Notes: generated by a model not told the origin, from the letters alone. DNA of 64,000 nt from DATBJJ01 sp036556425 (GCA_036556425.1 DATBJJ010000110.1:1-64000), one strand, 5' to 3'; positions 1 through 9,232 are shown, counted from the stretch's first letter. Made by a program: numbers and translations.

Positions 1-833
1 TTGAACGCGCACGGCGGGTTGTACGCCATGTTGAAGTCGAGCACGGTCGTTCCATCGTCCAGGAGATCGGAGTAGAGGAACCGCGCGGCCTCGTACGTTT
101 CCTGCCCGCTCGAGGCATCCCGGAAGACGAAGTAGAAGCGCTTCGGGCGCGTCGTGAACGGGCGTAGACGGAGCGTCTGTCCCAACAGAGAAAACTCGAC
201 GACTCCCTCCGAGTTGTACTCGTCGACGTCGCCGAACGTGTTGAGCACCTTGATGCGTCGAGGCTGCGCATCCCTGATGAAGCGCCCCGTCACGCGCCAT
301 TGCGGCTCGATGGGGAACCACGTGAAGCCGAGGAATGTTTTCGCCAGCGGACCGTTCGGATCGCGAACGCGAATCGATCGGCGCTCGCCGCTGACGTGCA
401 CGACGAGCCGCACGTCGCCGATCAAGAGCTCGTCGGCATTCGGTCCTCTGTCGTCGCGCAGATCGATCGGCTCCGCGACGTGACGATCCTTCAGCTTCAC
501 CCGCGCGCCCGGCGCAGGCTCGAACCTCACCTGCTGGCCATTCAGGACGAACGTTCCCAACGCGGCCGGCACGGAATCCGGCAGGACGATGTCGTTCGTC
601 TTCGCGCTGCCGGCGGTGTTCGCTCCCGGCTTCAGCGAGTGGAGCCCGGCGATGCTCACCCAATCGCGCCGATAGTCGGTCTCGTGCTTCGCGCGCCACT
701 TCGCGGCGGCTTCAGCCGGCGATTCGGCCGGCGCGGAACGTGTCGTGTCGTTCGCGCCGCGCGAGCACGCCGCGATTCCAAGCGACGCGAGCAGAACAGC
801 GGTGAAGAAGAGACGCCGAGTCACACGCAACAT
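1..833 (-). CDS. DUF1684 lipoprotein, 3' end outside window
   Basis: A leftward gene that is open to the window edge, so its C-terminus is missing. The start ATG is at 833-831. The first 25 residues form a lipoprotein-type signal peptide with a lipobox-like LGIAAC. The mature part contains the DUF1684 signatures WVSIAGLHSLKPG, TFLGFTWFPI and, at the cut end, DFNMAYNPPCAF. DUF1684 proteins are small secreted or lipid-anchored proteins of unknown function. The start lies 5 bp after the stop of the upstream methyltransferase gene, so the two are probably cotranscribed. Confidence 0.85.
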   Translation of the reverse strand, partial: MLRVTRRLFFTAVLLASLGIAACSRGANDTTRSAPAESPAEAAAKWRAKHETDYRRDWVSIAGLHSLKPGANTAGSAKTNDIVLPDSVPAALGTFVLNGQQVRFEPAPGARVKLKDRHVAEPIDLRDDRGPNADELLIGDVRLVVHVSGERRSIRVRDPNGPLAKTFLGFTWFPIEPQWRVTGRFIRDAQPRRIKVLNTFGDVDEYNSEGVVEFSLLGQTLRLRPFTTRPKRFYFVFRDASSGQETYEAARFLYSDLLDDGTTVLDFNMAYNPPCAF

Positions 834-838
834 GGCGT

Positions 839-1816
839 TCACCGTGGACGGCATTCGACGATGAATCGGCCGGATGGCCGGCGGCCGGCCGCGTGGACGT
901 CGAGACCGGCGGATCGCGCGAGCGCGCGAAACTCGCTCAACGTGCGGCTCTTGCCCCCGACCAGCACGAGCATCAGCAGCTCCGGAGACGCCGGGCCATC
1001 CTCGTCCGGCGAGACGCCGCTGACCGCGACGACGCGTCCGTTGGGGCGCGCCGCTTCCGCGCAGCGCTGAAGCAGCGTGCGCGCCTCGGCATCGGGCCAA
1101 TCGCTGAGCACGCTCTTGAGGAGATAGAGATCGCCTCCCGGCGGCAGCGCGTCGAAGAAGCTCTGGCCGCTCGTCGTCACGCGATCCGCAACGCCCGCTC
1201 GCTCGAACACCTCGGACGAACGCGCGACGGCGGACGGAAGATCGACGAGGATCCCGCGCGCGGACGGGTGCGCCTTCAGCACTTCCGCGAGGAGCGATCC
1301 CGTGCCGCCGCCAACGTCGACGATCGTGCGGACGGACTCCCACTCGCCGGACGCGAGAATGTCGTGGTCGGGCGTTCCGTGTCCCGGTCCCATCAACTCG
1401 TCGAAGCTGGCCTGGACCTCGGGATGCGCCTGCAAGTCCTCCCAGAACGGCCGTCCGAAAATCTCGTGGTATGCCGGCTTCCCCGTGCGCACGGCCGTGA
1501 GAAGGCTGCCCCACGCGCGCGCCATGCGCCCGCCGATGCCGTCGAGGTCGAGGCCTCGACGCGCGGCGGAGTCGAGCAGTTGGCGCGCGGGCTCGTTCAG
1601 CGCGAACTCGCCCGGCGACGGCTCGTCGAACACGCCGTGCATCACGAGATGTCTGAGCACGCGCAGCAAATACTCGGCGTTCGATTGGGATGCTGACGCG
1701 AGATCGTCGATTCGCGTTCTGCCGGCCGCGATGTGGTCGGCAATCCGAAGTGTGGCGGCGACGTGAATGCTCCACGGCGTGGCCAGGTCCGTCAACGACC
1801 AGATGTTCACGGTCAT
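839..1816 (-). CDS. SAM-dependent O-methyltransferase, family 2 type
   Basis: Predicted class I SAM-dependent methyltransferase. The N-terminal part (residues about 1-90) looks like the winged-helix dimerisation domain of plant/bacterial O-methyltransferases: LATPWSIHVAATLRIADHI, then YLLRVLRHLVMHGVF. The SAM-binding loop is IVDVGGGTGSLLAEVLKAHP, followed by GILVDLPSAV. I chose the ATG at 1816-1814 because the family homology begins MTVNIWSLTDLA; an upstream extension is possible but lacks family features. The substrate is unknown. It is followed after 5 bp by the DUF1684 lipoprotein gene. Confidence 0.85.
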   Translation of the reverse strand: MTVNIWSLTDLATPWSIHVAATLRIADHIAAGRTRIDDLASASQSNAEYLLRVLRHLVMHGVFDEPSPGEFALNEPARQLLDSAARRGLDLDGIGGRMARAWGSLLTAVRTGKPAYHEIFGRPFWEDLQAHPEVQASFDELMGPGHGTPDHDILASGEWESVRTIVDVGGGTGSLLAEVLKAHPSARGILVDLPSAVARSSEVFERAGVADRVTTSGQSFFDALPPGGDLYLLKSVLSDWPDAEARTLLQRCAEAARPNGRVVAVSGVSPDEDGPASPELLMLVLVGGKSRTLSEFRALARSAGLDVHAAGRRPSGRFIVECRPR

Positions 1817-1871
1817 CCCGCGATCATAGGCCGATCGACGTAGTAGAGTAGGCGCCAATTTGGAGACAGCC

Positions 1872-3005
1872 ATGATCGCCGCCCTCCCCCGGCTCCTGGT
1901 CCTCACCGCCGCGATTGTCGCGATCGTTGCGCTGGAAGCGGGCGGCACTCGCGCGCAGCGAAAGCCCGAGCCGGACTTCGAGAAGCTTCCGTTCGCTCCG
2001 AGGCGCTTCGTCTGTTATCGCGCCTCGTTTTCACCGCCGCTCACGATCGACGGCAAACTGGACGAGCCGTCATGGAACGCCGCGCCGTGGACCGAACCGT
2101 TCGTCGACATCGAAGGCGACGACGCGCGGCGGCCTCGCTACGCCACACGGGCGAAGATGCTCTGGGACGACGACTACTTCTACATCGCGGCGGACCTTCT
2201 GGAGCCGGATCTCTGGGGGACGTTGACCGCGCGCGACTCGGTCATCTTCCAAGACAACGACTTCGAGGTCTTCATCGACCCGGATGGCGACACGCACGCG
2301 TACTTCGAGCTCGAGATCAACGCGCTCGGAACGGTCTGGGATCTCCTGCTCGTCCAGCCGTATCGCGACGGCGGTCCCGCAATCCATGCGTGGGACATCG
2401 CGGGTTTGAAGTCGGCCGTGAGCGTGCGCGGCACGCTCAATCGTCCTGTCGACAAAGACGAGGGATGGTCCGTCGAGATCGCGATGCCATGGGCGATTCT
2501 GAGAGAGGCGTCGCCGGGCCGCCGCGTGCCGCGCAACGGCGATCGCTGGCGCGTCAACTTCTCGCGCGTCCAGTGGCAGCTCGACGCGGCCGACGGCCGC
2601 TACACGAAGCGGATCGACGCCAAGACGGGCAAGCCGTTTCCCGAAGACAACTGGGTCTGGAGTCCGCAAGGCGCGGTGAACATGCACATGCCCGAGCGTT
2701 GGGGCATCGTGCAATTCTCCGACGCCGCCGCGGGCGCGCGAACTGTCGCGTTCGAGGAGGATCCCAACGAGCGCGTGAAGTGGGCGCTGCGGCGCTTGTA
2801 CTATCGTCAGCGGCGCCAGCTCACAACGGCGGGACGATACGCGTCGAATCTCAGCGCGCTCGACGCGAGCGAGATTGCCGTCGAGGGTCTCGACTTTCGT
2901 CCGTCGATGCAGGCGACCGATACGTTGTACGAGATCAGCGCGCCTGGCTTCGACGGCGCGACCGTGCGCATTCGTCAGGACGGCAAGGTGTGGGTGTCGA
3001 AATGA
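1872..3005 (+). CDS. Secreted carbohydrate-binding family 9-like protein
   Basis: A protein of 377 residues with an N-terminal signal peptide ending near GGTRA. The bulk matches CBM9-like domains found in secreted polysaccharide-related proteins of Acidobacteriota and Bacteroidota: LTIDGKLDEPSWNAAPWTEPF, then MLWDDDYFYIAADLLEP, DNDFEVFIDPDGDTHAYFE and GWSVEIAMPWAIL. The ATG at 1872 is preceded by GGAGA and is preferred to the TTG at 1860. It is convergent with the PadR gene, the two stops being 1 bp apart. No catalytic residues are obvious; a sugar-binding role is inferred from the family. Confidence 0.82.
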   Translation: MIAALPRLLVLTAAIVAIVALEAGGTRAQRKPEPDFEKLPFAPRRFVCYRASFSPPLTIDGKLDEPSWNAAPWTEPFVDIEGDDARRPRYATRAKMLWDDDYFYIAADLLEPDLWGTLTARDSVIFQDNDFEVFIDPDGDTHAYFELEINALGTVWDLLLVQPYRDGGPAIHAWDIAGLKSAVSVRGTLNRPVDKDEGWSVEIAMPWAILREASPGRRVPRNGDRWRVNFSRVQWQLDAADGRYTKRIDAKTGKPFPEDNWVWSPQGAVNMHMPERWGIVQFSDAAAGARTVAFEEDPNERVKWALRRLYYRQRRQLTTAGRYASNLSALDASEIAVEGLDFRPSMQATDTLYEISAPGFDGATVRIRQDGKVWVSK

Positions 3006-3006
3006 C

Positions 3007-3363
3007 CTACGAACGCTGGCCTTCGTTCGATGCCAGCACACGCGTCATGACGTCCGCGAGCCTGCGCCAGTAGTCGGCCTCCTCCTCCAGCTGCCGGCGG
3101 CCCGCGCGCGTCAACTCGTAGTATTTCGCGCGTCGATTGTTCTCCGACGTGCCCCACTCGGACGTGATCCATCCGCGCTGCTGCAGCCGCACGAGCGACG
3201 CGTAAATCGTGCCTTGATTGAGGAGAATCGCGTTGCCGCTGATCTGCTCGATACGGCGCGCGATGCCGTAACCATGCTGCGCGCCCATGCTGCGGAGCGT
3301 CTGCAGCACCATGAGGTCGAGCGTTCCCTGGAGCAGATCGAGCTTGTCTTTCTCGTGTGGCAT
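3007..3363 (-). CDS. PadR family transcriptional regulator
   Basis: A 118-residue winged-helix repressor of the short PadR type. Characteristic parts are LLQGTLDLMVLQTL, HGYGIARRI, LNQGTIYASLVRL (the recognition helix and wing) and YYELTRAGRRQL. Homology starts at MPHEKDK (ATG at 3363-3361); upstream sequence is tandem repeat and not protein-coding. It lies downstream of an ABC exporter gene on the same strand, separated by a repeat element. PadR proteins commonly repress an adjacent transporter in response to small toxic compounds; that role here is inference. Confidence 0.88.
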   Translation of the reverse strand: MPHEKDKLDLLQGTLDLMVLQTLRSMGAQHGYGIARRIEQISGNAILLNQGTIYASLVRLQQRGWITSEWGTSENNRRAKYYELTRAGRRQLEEEADYWRRLADVMTRVLASNEGQRS

Positions 3364-3384
3364 TGCCACATGGTAGATCAGAGT

Positions 3385-3472
3385 GGCAGGGTGCAAGGGT
3401 GCCAAGGTGCAAGGGTGCCAGGGTGCAGGGTGCAAAGGTGAGGGTGCAAAGGTGAGGCACCCTGGCACCCTT
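3385..3472. repeat. Short tandem repeat element, GGGTGC family, gene-less copy 1
   Basis: Units such as GGGTGCAA, GGGTGCCA and GGGTGCA are repeated head to tail from 3385 to about 3456, and are followed by a short inverted copy. AAGGGTGCCAGGGTGC at 3411-3426 is exactly complementary to 3457-3472, leaving a 30-nt loop. The element fills most of the space between the ABC exporter stop (3472) and the PadR start (3363). The same family flanks the four-helix-bundle gene near 46.8 kb. Confidence 0.85.
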
Positions 3473-5397
3473 TACTTAAGTATCTCCTCCCCCTCATCGA
3501 CCGCCGCCTGCATCTGGCGGACGACCATGCTGAAGTACACGCCCTGCATCGCCATCAGCGCTTCGTGCGTGCCGCGCTCGACGACGCGTCCGTCCTCCAT
3601 CAACAGAATGAGATCCGCGCGCCGGATCGTCGACAGACGGTGCGCGATGACGAACGTCGTGCGGCCGGCGAGGAGCGTCGCCATCGACGCTTGGATGAGC
3701 TGCTCGCTCTCCGTGTCGAGATTGCTGGTCGCTTCGTCGAGGATCAGGATCTGCGGCGACGCGAGCAGCGCTCGCGCGATCGCGAGCCGCTGGCATTGAC
3801 CGCCCGATAGCTTCACCCCCCGCTCGCCGATGAACGTCTCGTACTTCTCCGGCAGACGATCGATGAACTCGTGCGCGTTCGCGCGCCTCGCCGCATCCTC
3901 GACCTCCGCGAACGTCGCGTCGCGCCGGCCGTACGCGATGTTGTCGCGGACCGATCCGTCGAACAGGAACACGTCCTGCTGCACGATCGCGAGCAGGCTG
4001 CGATACGAGCCGAGGCGGAACTCGCGAATGTCCGATCCATTCAGGAGGATCCGTCCGCGCGTCGGATCGTGAAAGCGCGCGACGAGATCCGTGACGGTCG
4101 TCTTGCCGGCGCCGCTCCTGCCGACGAGCGCGATGACGGCTCCGCCAGGAACCGTGACGTTGAACTCGCGCACGACCGGCGTTCCCTCTCGATACTCGAA
4201 CTCGACTTCGTCGAAGCGAATCTCGTCGACGATTCGCGGCGCGTCGCGCGCGTCCGGCCGATCGGGCTTGTCGTCCTCCATCCCGAGCACTTCGAACACG
4301 CGCTCCATCGCCGCGAGCGATCGCTGCAGCTCCGAGAACGAGTTGACGATGTTCCAGACCGGGTTCATCAGGAGGAACGTGTACCACTGGAACGCCATGA
4401 TGTCGCCGACCGACGCGCGATCGAGGACGTTGAGATACCCGCCGTACCACACGATCACGACGTTGACGGCCGCCGAGAGCAGGCCCCACGAGCTCCACAC
4501 CAGCAGCTCGCGCCGGTGCGCGAAGAGCTCCTTGCGCAGCACCGTGTGGCGCCCGAGCATGTAGTCGAACAGCTCGCGCATCTCGCGTCCGAACGCGCGG
4601 ACGACGCGGATGCCGGAGAACGTCTCGCCGACGCGGCCGTCGATGACCTCGGCGTCCTTCCGCACAGCCCGGTAGATCGGCCGGATGCGCCGCGTGAACG
4701 AGAAGCTCAGCACCATGACGCCGGGAATGATCGCGAGCGCCGTCAGCGCGAGCCGCCAATTCAGGAGCATCAGCACCGTCACCGCGATGATCAGCCGCAC
4801 GAGCGACAGCGTCGGCGACATGACCGCCATCTGCAGCAGCCCGGTCGTCGTCTCCACGTCTCCGGTGAGCCGCGACAGGATGCCGCCGGTCTTCATGTCC
4901 CACAGCTTCGGCAGCGGCAGGTGCAGCAAGCGATCGAAGAGCGATCGACGGAGCGAGAGCATCACCTGCACGTTCAGCAGCCGCTGCCGGTAGTCCTTGA
5001 TCACGCGGATGCCGTTCGACAGGACGATGATGCCGACGAAGAGCGAGCCCGTGAGATGGAGCCGGGTCAGGCGGGAGGCGCGATCGAGCGCGTCGTTCAG
5101 CAGCACTCGGTCGATGATGAACCGCATGAAGAGCGGCTCGATCATCTCGAGCGCGGCAGTGGTCATCGCCAGGAGGAACACGCCGGCGACGGCGTAGCGA
5201 TGGGGCCAGAGCCATTGCAGATAGTCGCGGAGGTATTCGCGCCGCTTGCCGCGGAAGAGCGCCGCGACGCCCGTCTTCTTGGACGCTTCGTCCTCTGGCG
5301 GCTTCTTCGCCTTCTCCTCGCCGTCGTCGAGCCGCTTGTGCTTGTAATCCTGGACGAAAGTGCGATAGCGCTGATGCGATGAGCGGGGAACGTTCAT
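3472..5397 (-). CDS. ABC transporter, fused permease/ATPase (exporter type)
   Basis: A 641-residue half-transporter. An N-terminal cytoplasmic extension of about 70 charged residues precedes an ABC-exporter membrane domain with six predicted helices (to about residue 370). The ATPase domain follows: Walker A GRSGAGKT, signature LSGGQ, Walker B ILILDEATSNLD and the H-loop in IAHRLSTI. The family (MsbA/LmrA-like) exports lipids, drugs or peptides; the substrate cannot be told. The ATG at 5397 overlaps the stop of the upstream dehydrogenase in an ATGA, suggesting translational coupling. The PadR gene downstream may regulate it. Confidence 0.92.
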   Translation of the reverse strand: MNVPRSSHQRYRTFVQDYKHKRLDDGEEKAKKPPEDEASKKTGVAALFRGKRREYLRDYLQWLWPHRYAVAGVFLLAMTTAALEMIEPLFMRFIIDRVLLNDALDRASRLTRLHLTGSLFVGIIVLSNGIRVIKDYRQRLLNVQVMLSLRRSLFDRLLHLPLPKLWDMKTGGILSRLTGDVETTTGLLQMAVMSPTLSLVRLIIAVTVLMLLNWRLALTALAIIPGVMVLSFSFTRRIRPIYRAVRKDAEVIDGRVGETFSGIRVVRAFGREMRELFDYMLGRHTVLRKELFAHRRELLVWSSWGLLSAAVNVVIVWYGGYLNVLDRASVGDIMAFQWYTFLLMNPVWNIVNSFSELQRSLAAMERVFEVLGMEDDKPDRPDARDAPRIVDEIRFDEVEFEYREGTPVVREFNVTVPGGAVIALVGRSGAGKTTVTDLVARFHDPTRGRILLNGSDIREFRLGSYRSLLAIVQQDVFLFDGSVRDNIAYGRRDATFAEVEDAARRANAHEFIDRLPEKYETFIGERGVKLSGGQCQRLAIARALLASPQILILDEATSNLDTESEQLIQASMATLLAGRTTFVIAHRLSTIRRADLILLMEDGRVVERGTHEALMAMQGVYFSMVVRQMQAAVDEGEEILK

Positions 5398-8249
5398 TGC
5401 TTTCCGACGATCAGATTGATCCCGTTCGCCAGCTCGCGCTGCTGCGCCGCGTCGTCGGTCCGCCCGAGCCGATCGGTCAACACGCGCAGGGCGTCCTGCG
5501 TTTTCACGGCCGCGATTCGCTGCACCGTGAACTGGAGCAGGCGCGGCAGTTTCGCCGAGATCGCAAGGTCGAGCGCGCGCGGCATGTCGAACGGCACGGC
5601 CGGTTCCGCCGCGTACCACACCATGAGCGGCATGTTGTGATCGTCGGCGTCTTCGCTCCTCGACATCAAGCCGGCGAGCACTTCCCAACGGCGCGAGCGC
5701 ACGGCGTCATCGGTCACCGGGATCCGCTGCAGCGCGCTCGCGACGTACAAACGCACCAACGCTGACGAGTCTTCACGCGCCAGGCGGGCGAGCTGCCCGA
5801 GCGCGCGAGCGTTGGTCTGCTTGTTCTGCGCGAGGAAGTAGACCGCCCAACTGCGGACGTATTCGCTCTCGTGCGTCAGGAGGCCGACGAGATCCTGCTC
5901 CGTCAACCCTTCCGTGACGTGGAGCGCCCACATCGCGCGCAGCTTTCGCGTCACGTCCGGGACGTCGTGGAGGATCTTCTTGAGCTGCGCGTGGACCGCT
6001 GGATTCGGCCCGCGTTCCTGCAAGAGCCGCCGCGCGTGGCGGACGTACCAATCGTTCGGATTGAGCTGCAGCTCGACGAGACGCTCCGACGGCATCCGCG
6101 CGAGGTCGACGCGGACGAAGCGATCGTGCTCGTTCGTGATCTTGAAGATGCGCCCGAGCGATTTCTGATGCACGTCCGGGTTGCTGGCGTGGCACTGATT
6201 CTTGTCGTACCAGTCGATCACGTGCACGGCGCCGTCGGGCCCGTAGCGGAAGTTGATCATCTGGCTCCACGAATCGTTCGCCATCAGGAAGTCCGCGCCG
6301 TGGGTCGCCGTATAGCCGGATCCTTTGCGCTCCAGCATGTCGACGTTCGTGCGGAATCCGTGAATGTTGTTCATGAAGATCGCGTCGCGGTATTCCTTCG
6401 GCCACGTGTTGCCGCCGAGATAGATCATCGCGCCGGCGTGCGCGTGGCCGCCTCCCGCCGAACCGGAGCGGCTGTTCGCCGCGTGCGGTCCGCGCTTGCC
6501 GACCCAGTGCACGTGATCCGCGACGGTCTTGATGTCGTCGTATACGTTTGGATTGAAATGTCGTCCCGCCTGCCGCTTGTAGCGCGCACCCTGGACGACG
6601 TGGAAGAGGTGCTCGATGACGCAGACAGTCGTGAACGCGTGGCCGTAGTCGTTGAAGTCGAGACCCCAGGGGTTGCTCGTGCCTTCGGCGAACACCTCGA
6701 AGACGCGGGTCTTCGGATGGAAGCGCCAGATTCCGGCGTTCAGCCGCTGGCGCTCGCTGTCGGGCGCGCCGGGCTTGCCGATGTTCGAGTGCGTGAAGAC
6801 GCCGTGCGCTCCGTACAACCACCCGTCAGGGCCCCACGAGAAGGTGTTGAGCGTCTCGTGCGTGTCTTGATAGCCCCACCCGTCGAGCATCACCTGCGGC
6901 GGACCGGCGGGAAGATCGGTGCCTTGCTTGATCGGGATGAACAGGAGATTCGGCGCTGCGCCAACCCACACGCCGCCGAAGCCGACTTCGATTCCGCTGA
7001 CGAGATTCAAGTTCTCGATGAAGATCTTCCGGCTGTCGAGACGGCCGTCGCCGTTCGTGTCCTCGAAGATGAGAATGCGATCCTTGCCTTGCCCTTCGGG
7101 AGCGCGCACGGGATACGTCCGCGCTTCCGCGACCCACAGCCTGCCGCGATCGTCGAGCGCGAACGCGATCGGGCGGATGACGTCCGGCTCCGCCGCCGCG
7201 AGCGTCACCGAGAATCCTTTCGGCAGCGTCATGGCTTTCGCGGCTTCGATTCCGGACAAGCCCGCATGCGGAATCGGATCGAACGGCGGAAGCGTCACGA
7301 CGTCCGACGGCGTGATCTCGTCGGGGAAGAACGGCTTCGCGTCGTGGAAGCGGAAATGATCGAACGTGATGTGCGCCCACGGGCTCTCGCGCAGATACGT
7401 TGCGGTGGGAGCGCCCGTGTCTTCGTCGACGAGCCGCACGAAGATGTCTTTGTCGGCGTGCGAGCGCAAATCGACGGACGCGGGACGGAGCCGCCACCCG
7501 TCCGCGCCGGAGATGCTGTAGATCACCGTCTTGTCGCTCGCGAGAACGACCTCGACGCGCGTGCTCGCGAACGCGCCGCCCGACACGAGGAAGCTGGCGT
7601 ACGGATGCGTGACGCGGAACGTCTTCGAGGTGAGCGTGCCCTTGCGCGCGCTGCCGCTGCCGCCGCTCGAGACCCAATACCCGCCGGAGGCATTGACGCG
7701 CTTCTGCGGATCCTCGTTCGCGATCGCGAACGCGTCGCCGCCGGCCGTCCAGTCATCCAGCGTGCCGGCCTCGAAATCGAGATTCAGCCTGCGTCCGTCG
7801 ACCAAAACCGGCACGCCTTCCGATCGCACGCGCGGCTCGTCGGACACCTCGATGCGCCCTTCCATGCCCGCCAGGCGATGGCCCGGCAGCGAGCAGAAGT
7901 ACGTGTCGTTCTGCGTCGCGCGAAACGTGATGCCCGTCGACGCGCCCTTTTCGAAGATCTGCTGGCTCTTGATGTCCGCCTTCTCCAACACGACGTCGTG
8001 CACCATCACCTCGGCGTTGACGATCGTGATGCGCACGGTTTCGTTCGTGCGGGCCCAGAGCGTGGGATTGCGGACGCCGTCGATGTCGCCGCCGATGCCG
8101 CGATAGCCGAGCATCGACGCTTCGAGCGCGTACTGGCGGTCCGGCGTCGCGGTCGTCTGCGCCTCGGGACGTCCGGCCACGTCGCCGCGTGTGCCGGCAA
8201 GCAGGAGGAGGATGACGAAATACGCGGCGAGCGTGACTGGGCGAGGCAT
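5394..8249 (-). CDS. Cupredoxin-PVC-type sugar/alcohol dehydrogenase-like protein with HEAT repeats
   Basis: A secreted 951-residue protein. After a signal peptide, residues about 40-135 form a cupredoxin-like domain with a complete type-1 copper ligand set: His84 (VHDVV), Cys119, His124 and Met129 (FCSLPGHRLAGM). Next comes a galactose-binding-like region (about 150-300). Then comes the large beta-propeller typical of PVC-type membrane-bound dehydrogenases (FALDDRGRLWVAEARTYP, LIFEDTNGDGRLD). The C-terminal third is alpha-helical, HEAT-like. No haem-binding CXXCH is visible. The start is at MPRPVTLAAYF; sequence further upstream is the tandem repeat. It heads an operon with the ABC exporter. 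Confidence 0.8.
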   Translation of the reverse strand: MPRPVTLAAYFVILLLLAGTRGDVAGRPEAQTTATPDRQYALEASMLGYRGIGGDIDGVRNPTLWARTNETVRITIVNAEVMVHDVVLEKADIKSQQIFEKGASTGITFRATQNDTYFCSLPGHRLAGMEGRIEVSDEPRVRSEGVPVLVDGRRLNLDFEAGTLDDWTAGGDAFAIANEDPQKRVNASGGYWVSSGGSGSARKGTLTSKTFRVTHPYASFLVSGGAFASTRVEVVLASDKTVIYSISGADGWRLRPASVDLRSHADKDIFVRLVDEDTGAPTATYLRESPWAHITFDHFRFHDAKPFFPDEITPSDVVTLPPFDPIPHAGLSGIEAAKAMTLPKGFSVTLAAAEPDVIRPIAFALDDRGRLWVAEARTYPVRAPEGQGKDRILIFEDTNGDGRLDSRKIFIENLNLVSGIEVGFGGVWVGAAPNLLFIPIKQGTDLPAGPPQVMLDGWGYQDTHETLNTFSWGPDGWLYGAHGVFTHSNIGKPGAPDSERQRLNAGIWRFHPKTRVFEVFAEGTSNPWGLDFNDYGHAFTTVCVIEHLFHVVQGARYKRQAGRHFNPNVYDDIKTVADHVHWVGKRGPHAANSRSGSAGGGHAHAGAMIYLGGNTWPKEYRDAIFMNNIHGFRTNVDMLERKGSGYTATHGADFLMANDSWSQMINFRYGPDGAVHVIDWYDKNQCHASNPDVHQKSLGRIFKITNEHDRFVRVDLARMPSERLVELQLNPNDWYVRHARRLLQERGPNPAVHAQLKKILHDVPDVTRKLRAMWALHVTEGLTEQDLVGLLTHESEYVRSWAVYFLAQNKQTNARALGQLARLAREDSSALVRLYVASALQRIPVTDDAVRSRRWEVLAGLMSRSEDADDHNMPLMVWYAAEPAVPFDMPRALDLAISAKLPRLLQFTVQRIAAVKTQDALRVLTDRLGRTDDAAQQRELANGINLIVGKQ

Positions 8250-8265
8250 GGGGGAGTGTAACCGT

Positions 8266-8368
8266 CCAGGGTGCCAAGGTGCCAGGGTGCAGGGGTGCCA
8301 GGGTGCAGGGTGCAAGGGTGCAGGGTGCAAGGGTGCAAGGGTGCAGGGTGCAAGGGTGCGGGCTGCAC
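8266..8368. repeat. Short tandem repeat array, GGGTGC family, gene-less copy 2
   Basis: About 13 head-to-tail units of GGGTGCCA, GGGTGCAA and GGGTGCA, all in one orientation, with no inverted partner array. It fills most of the 133-bp space between the divergent dehydrogenase (start 8249) and DUF1080 (start 8383) genes, so any promoters for both genes must lie in or beside it. Confidence 0.85.
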
Positions 8369-8382
8369 GGTAAAGTGCATTC

Positions 8383-9219
8383 GTGCACACGTGCAGTCGC
8401 CGCTCGATCCTGACCTGGCCGGTGCTGTTTGGCTTGGGGACCGTTCGCCGTGCGGTGGAGTCGCAGGAACGCTGGACGGATCTCTTCAACGGCCGGGATC
8501 TCTCAGGCTGGCAGACGTGGCTTGGCAAGCCGCAGCCGCAGAGCGCGGCGCCGGTGGGTCTCGACCTCGATCCCGCCGGCGTGTTCTCGGTCGCGCGCGT
8601 GGATGGCGCGCCGGCGATTCGAATCTCGGGAGAGATCTACGGCGGCCTCATCACGCGCGCGGAGTACGGGAATTACCATCTCTCATTCGAATTCAAGTGG
8701 GGAGAGAAGCGATGGCCGCCGCGCGAGACGGCGGTGCGCGACTCGGGCTGCTGCTATCACTCGATCGGTCCGCACGACGCGAGCTACGGGTTCTGGATGA
8801 AGTCGTTCGAGTTCCAGATTCAGGAAGGCGATTGCGGTGATTTCTACAGTCTCGCGGGAGTGATCGTCGACGTCGACGCCGTCGCGAAGAATCCCGGCGA
8901 TCCGAAGAGCGAGTTGTTCTACACGAGAGGCGCGCCGCGCGCGATCGGAACGACCAGGCGAATCATCAAGGCGGGCGATCACGAGAAGCCGAGAGGCGCG
9001 TGGAACGTGCTGGAGCTCTACGCGGTTGGACAGACGAGCGTTCACGTCGTGAACGGCCGGACGGTCATGGTCTTGACCGGCCATCGCCATCGCGTCGACG
9101 GCCGCGAGGCACCGCTCACGCGCGGCCGGGTTCAGTTCCAGTCAGAAGCGGCGGAAATCTTCTATCGCAACATCCGCATTCGGCAGATTGACGAGATTCC
9201 AGCTACGGTGATGGTTTGA
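8383..9219 (+). CDS. Secreted DUF1080 (3-keto-disaccharide hydrolase family) protein
   Basis: A 278-residue protein. The N-terminus (RRSILTWPVLFGLG) resembles a Tat-type signal. The DUF1080 core begins at WTDLFNGRDLSGWQTW and continues with ISGEIYGGLITRAEYGNYHLSFEFKW and a C-terminal FYRNIRIRQI. DUF1080 is a concanavalin-like jelly-roll domain; some members hydrolyse 3-keto-glycosides. The start is a GTG at 8383. Its placement beside a dehydrogenase-like gene would suit oxidised-sugar processing, but that is inference. It is convergent with a second DUF1080 gene. Confidence 0.85.
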   Translation: MHTCSRRSILTWPVLFGLGTVRRAVESQERWTDLFNGRDLSGWQTWLGKPQPQSAAPVGLDLDPAGVFSVARVDGAPAIRISGEIYGGLITRAEYGNYHLSFEFKWGEKRWPPRETAVRDSGCCYHSIGPHDASYGFWMKSFEFQIQEGDCGDFYSLAGVIVDVDAVAKNPGDPKSELFYTRGAPRAIGTTRRIIKAGDHEKPRGAWNVLELYAVGQTSVHVVNGRTVMVLTGHRHRVDGREAPLTRGRVQFQSEAAEIFYRNIRIRQIDEIPATVMV

Positions 9220-9232
9220 ACGCCCCGTCAGC

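Noticed and set aside
3871..5382. A 503-residue open frame opposite the ABC exporter gene.
   Set aside because: It is the antisense shadow of a conserved gene in GC-rich DNA: Arg/Asp/Glu-rich, without domain features.
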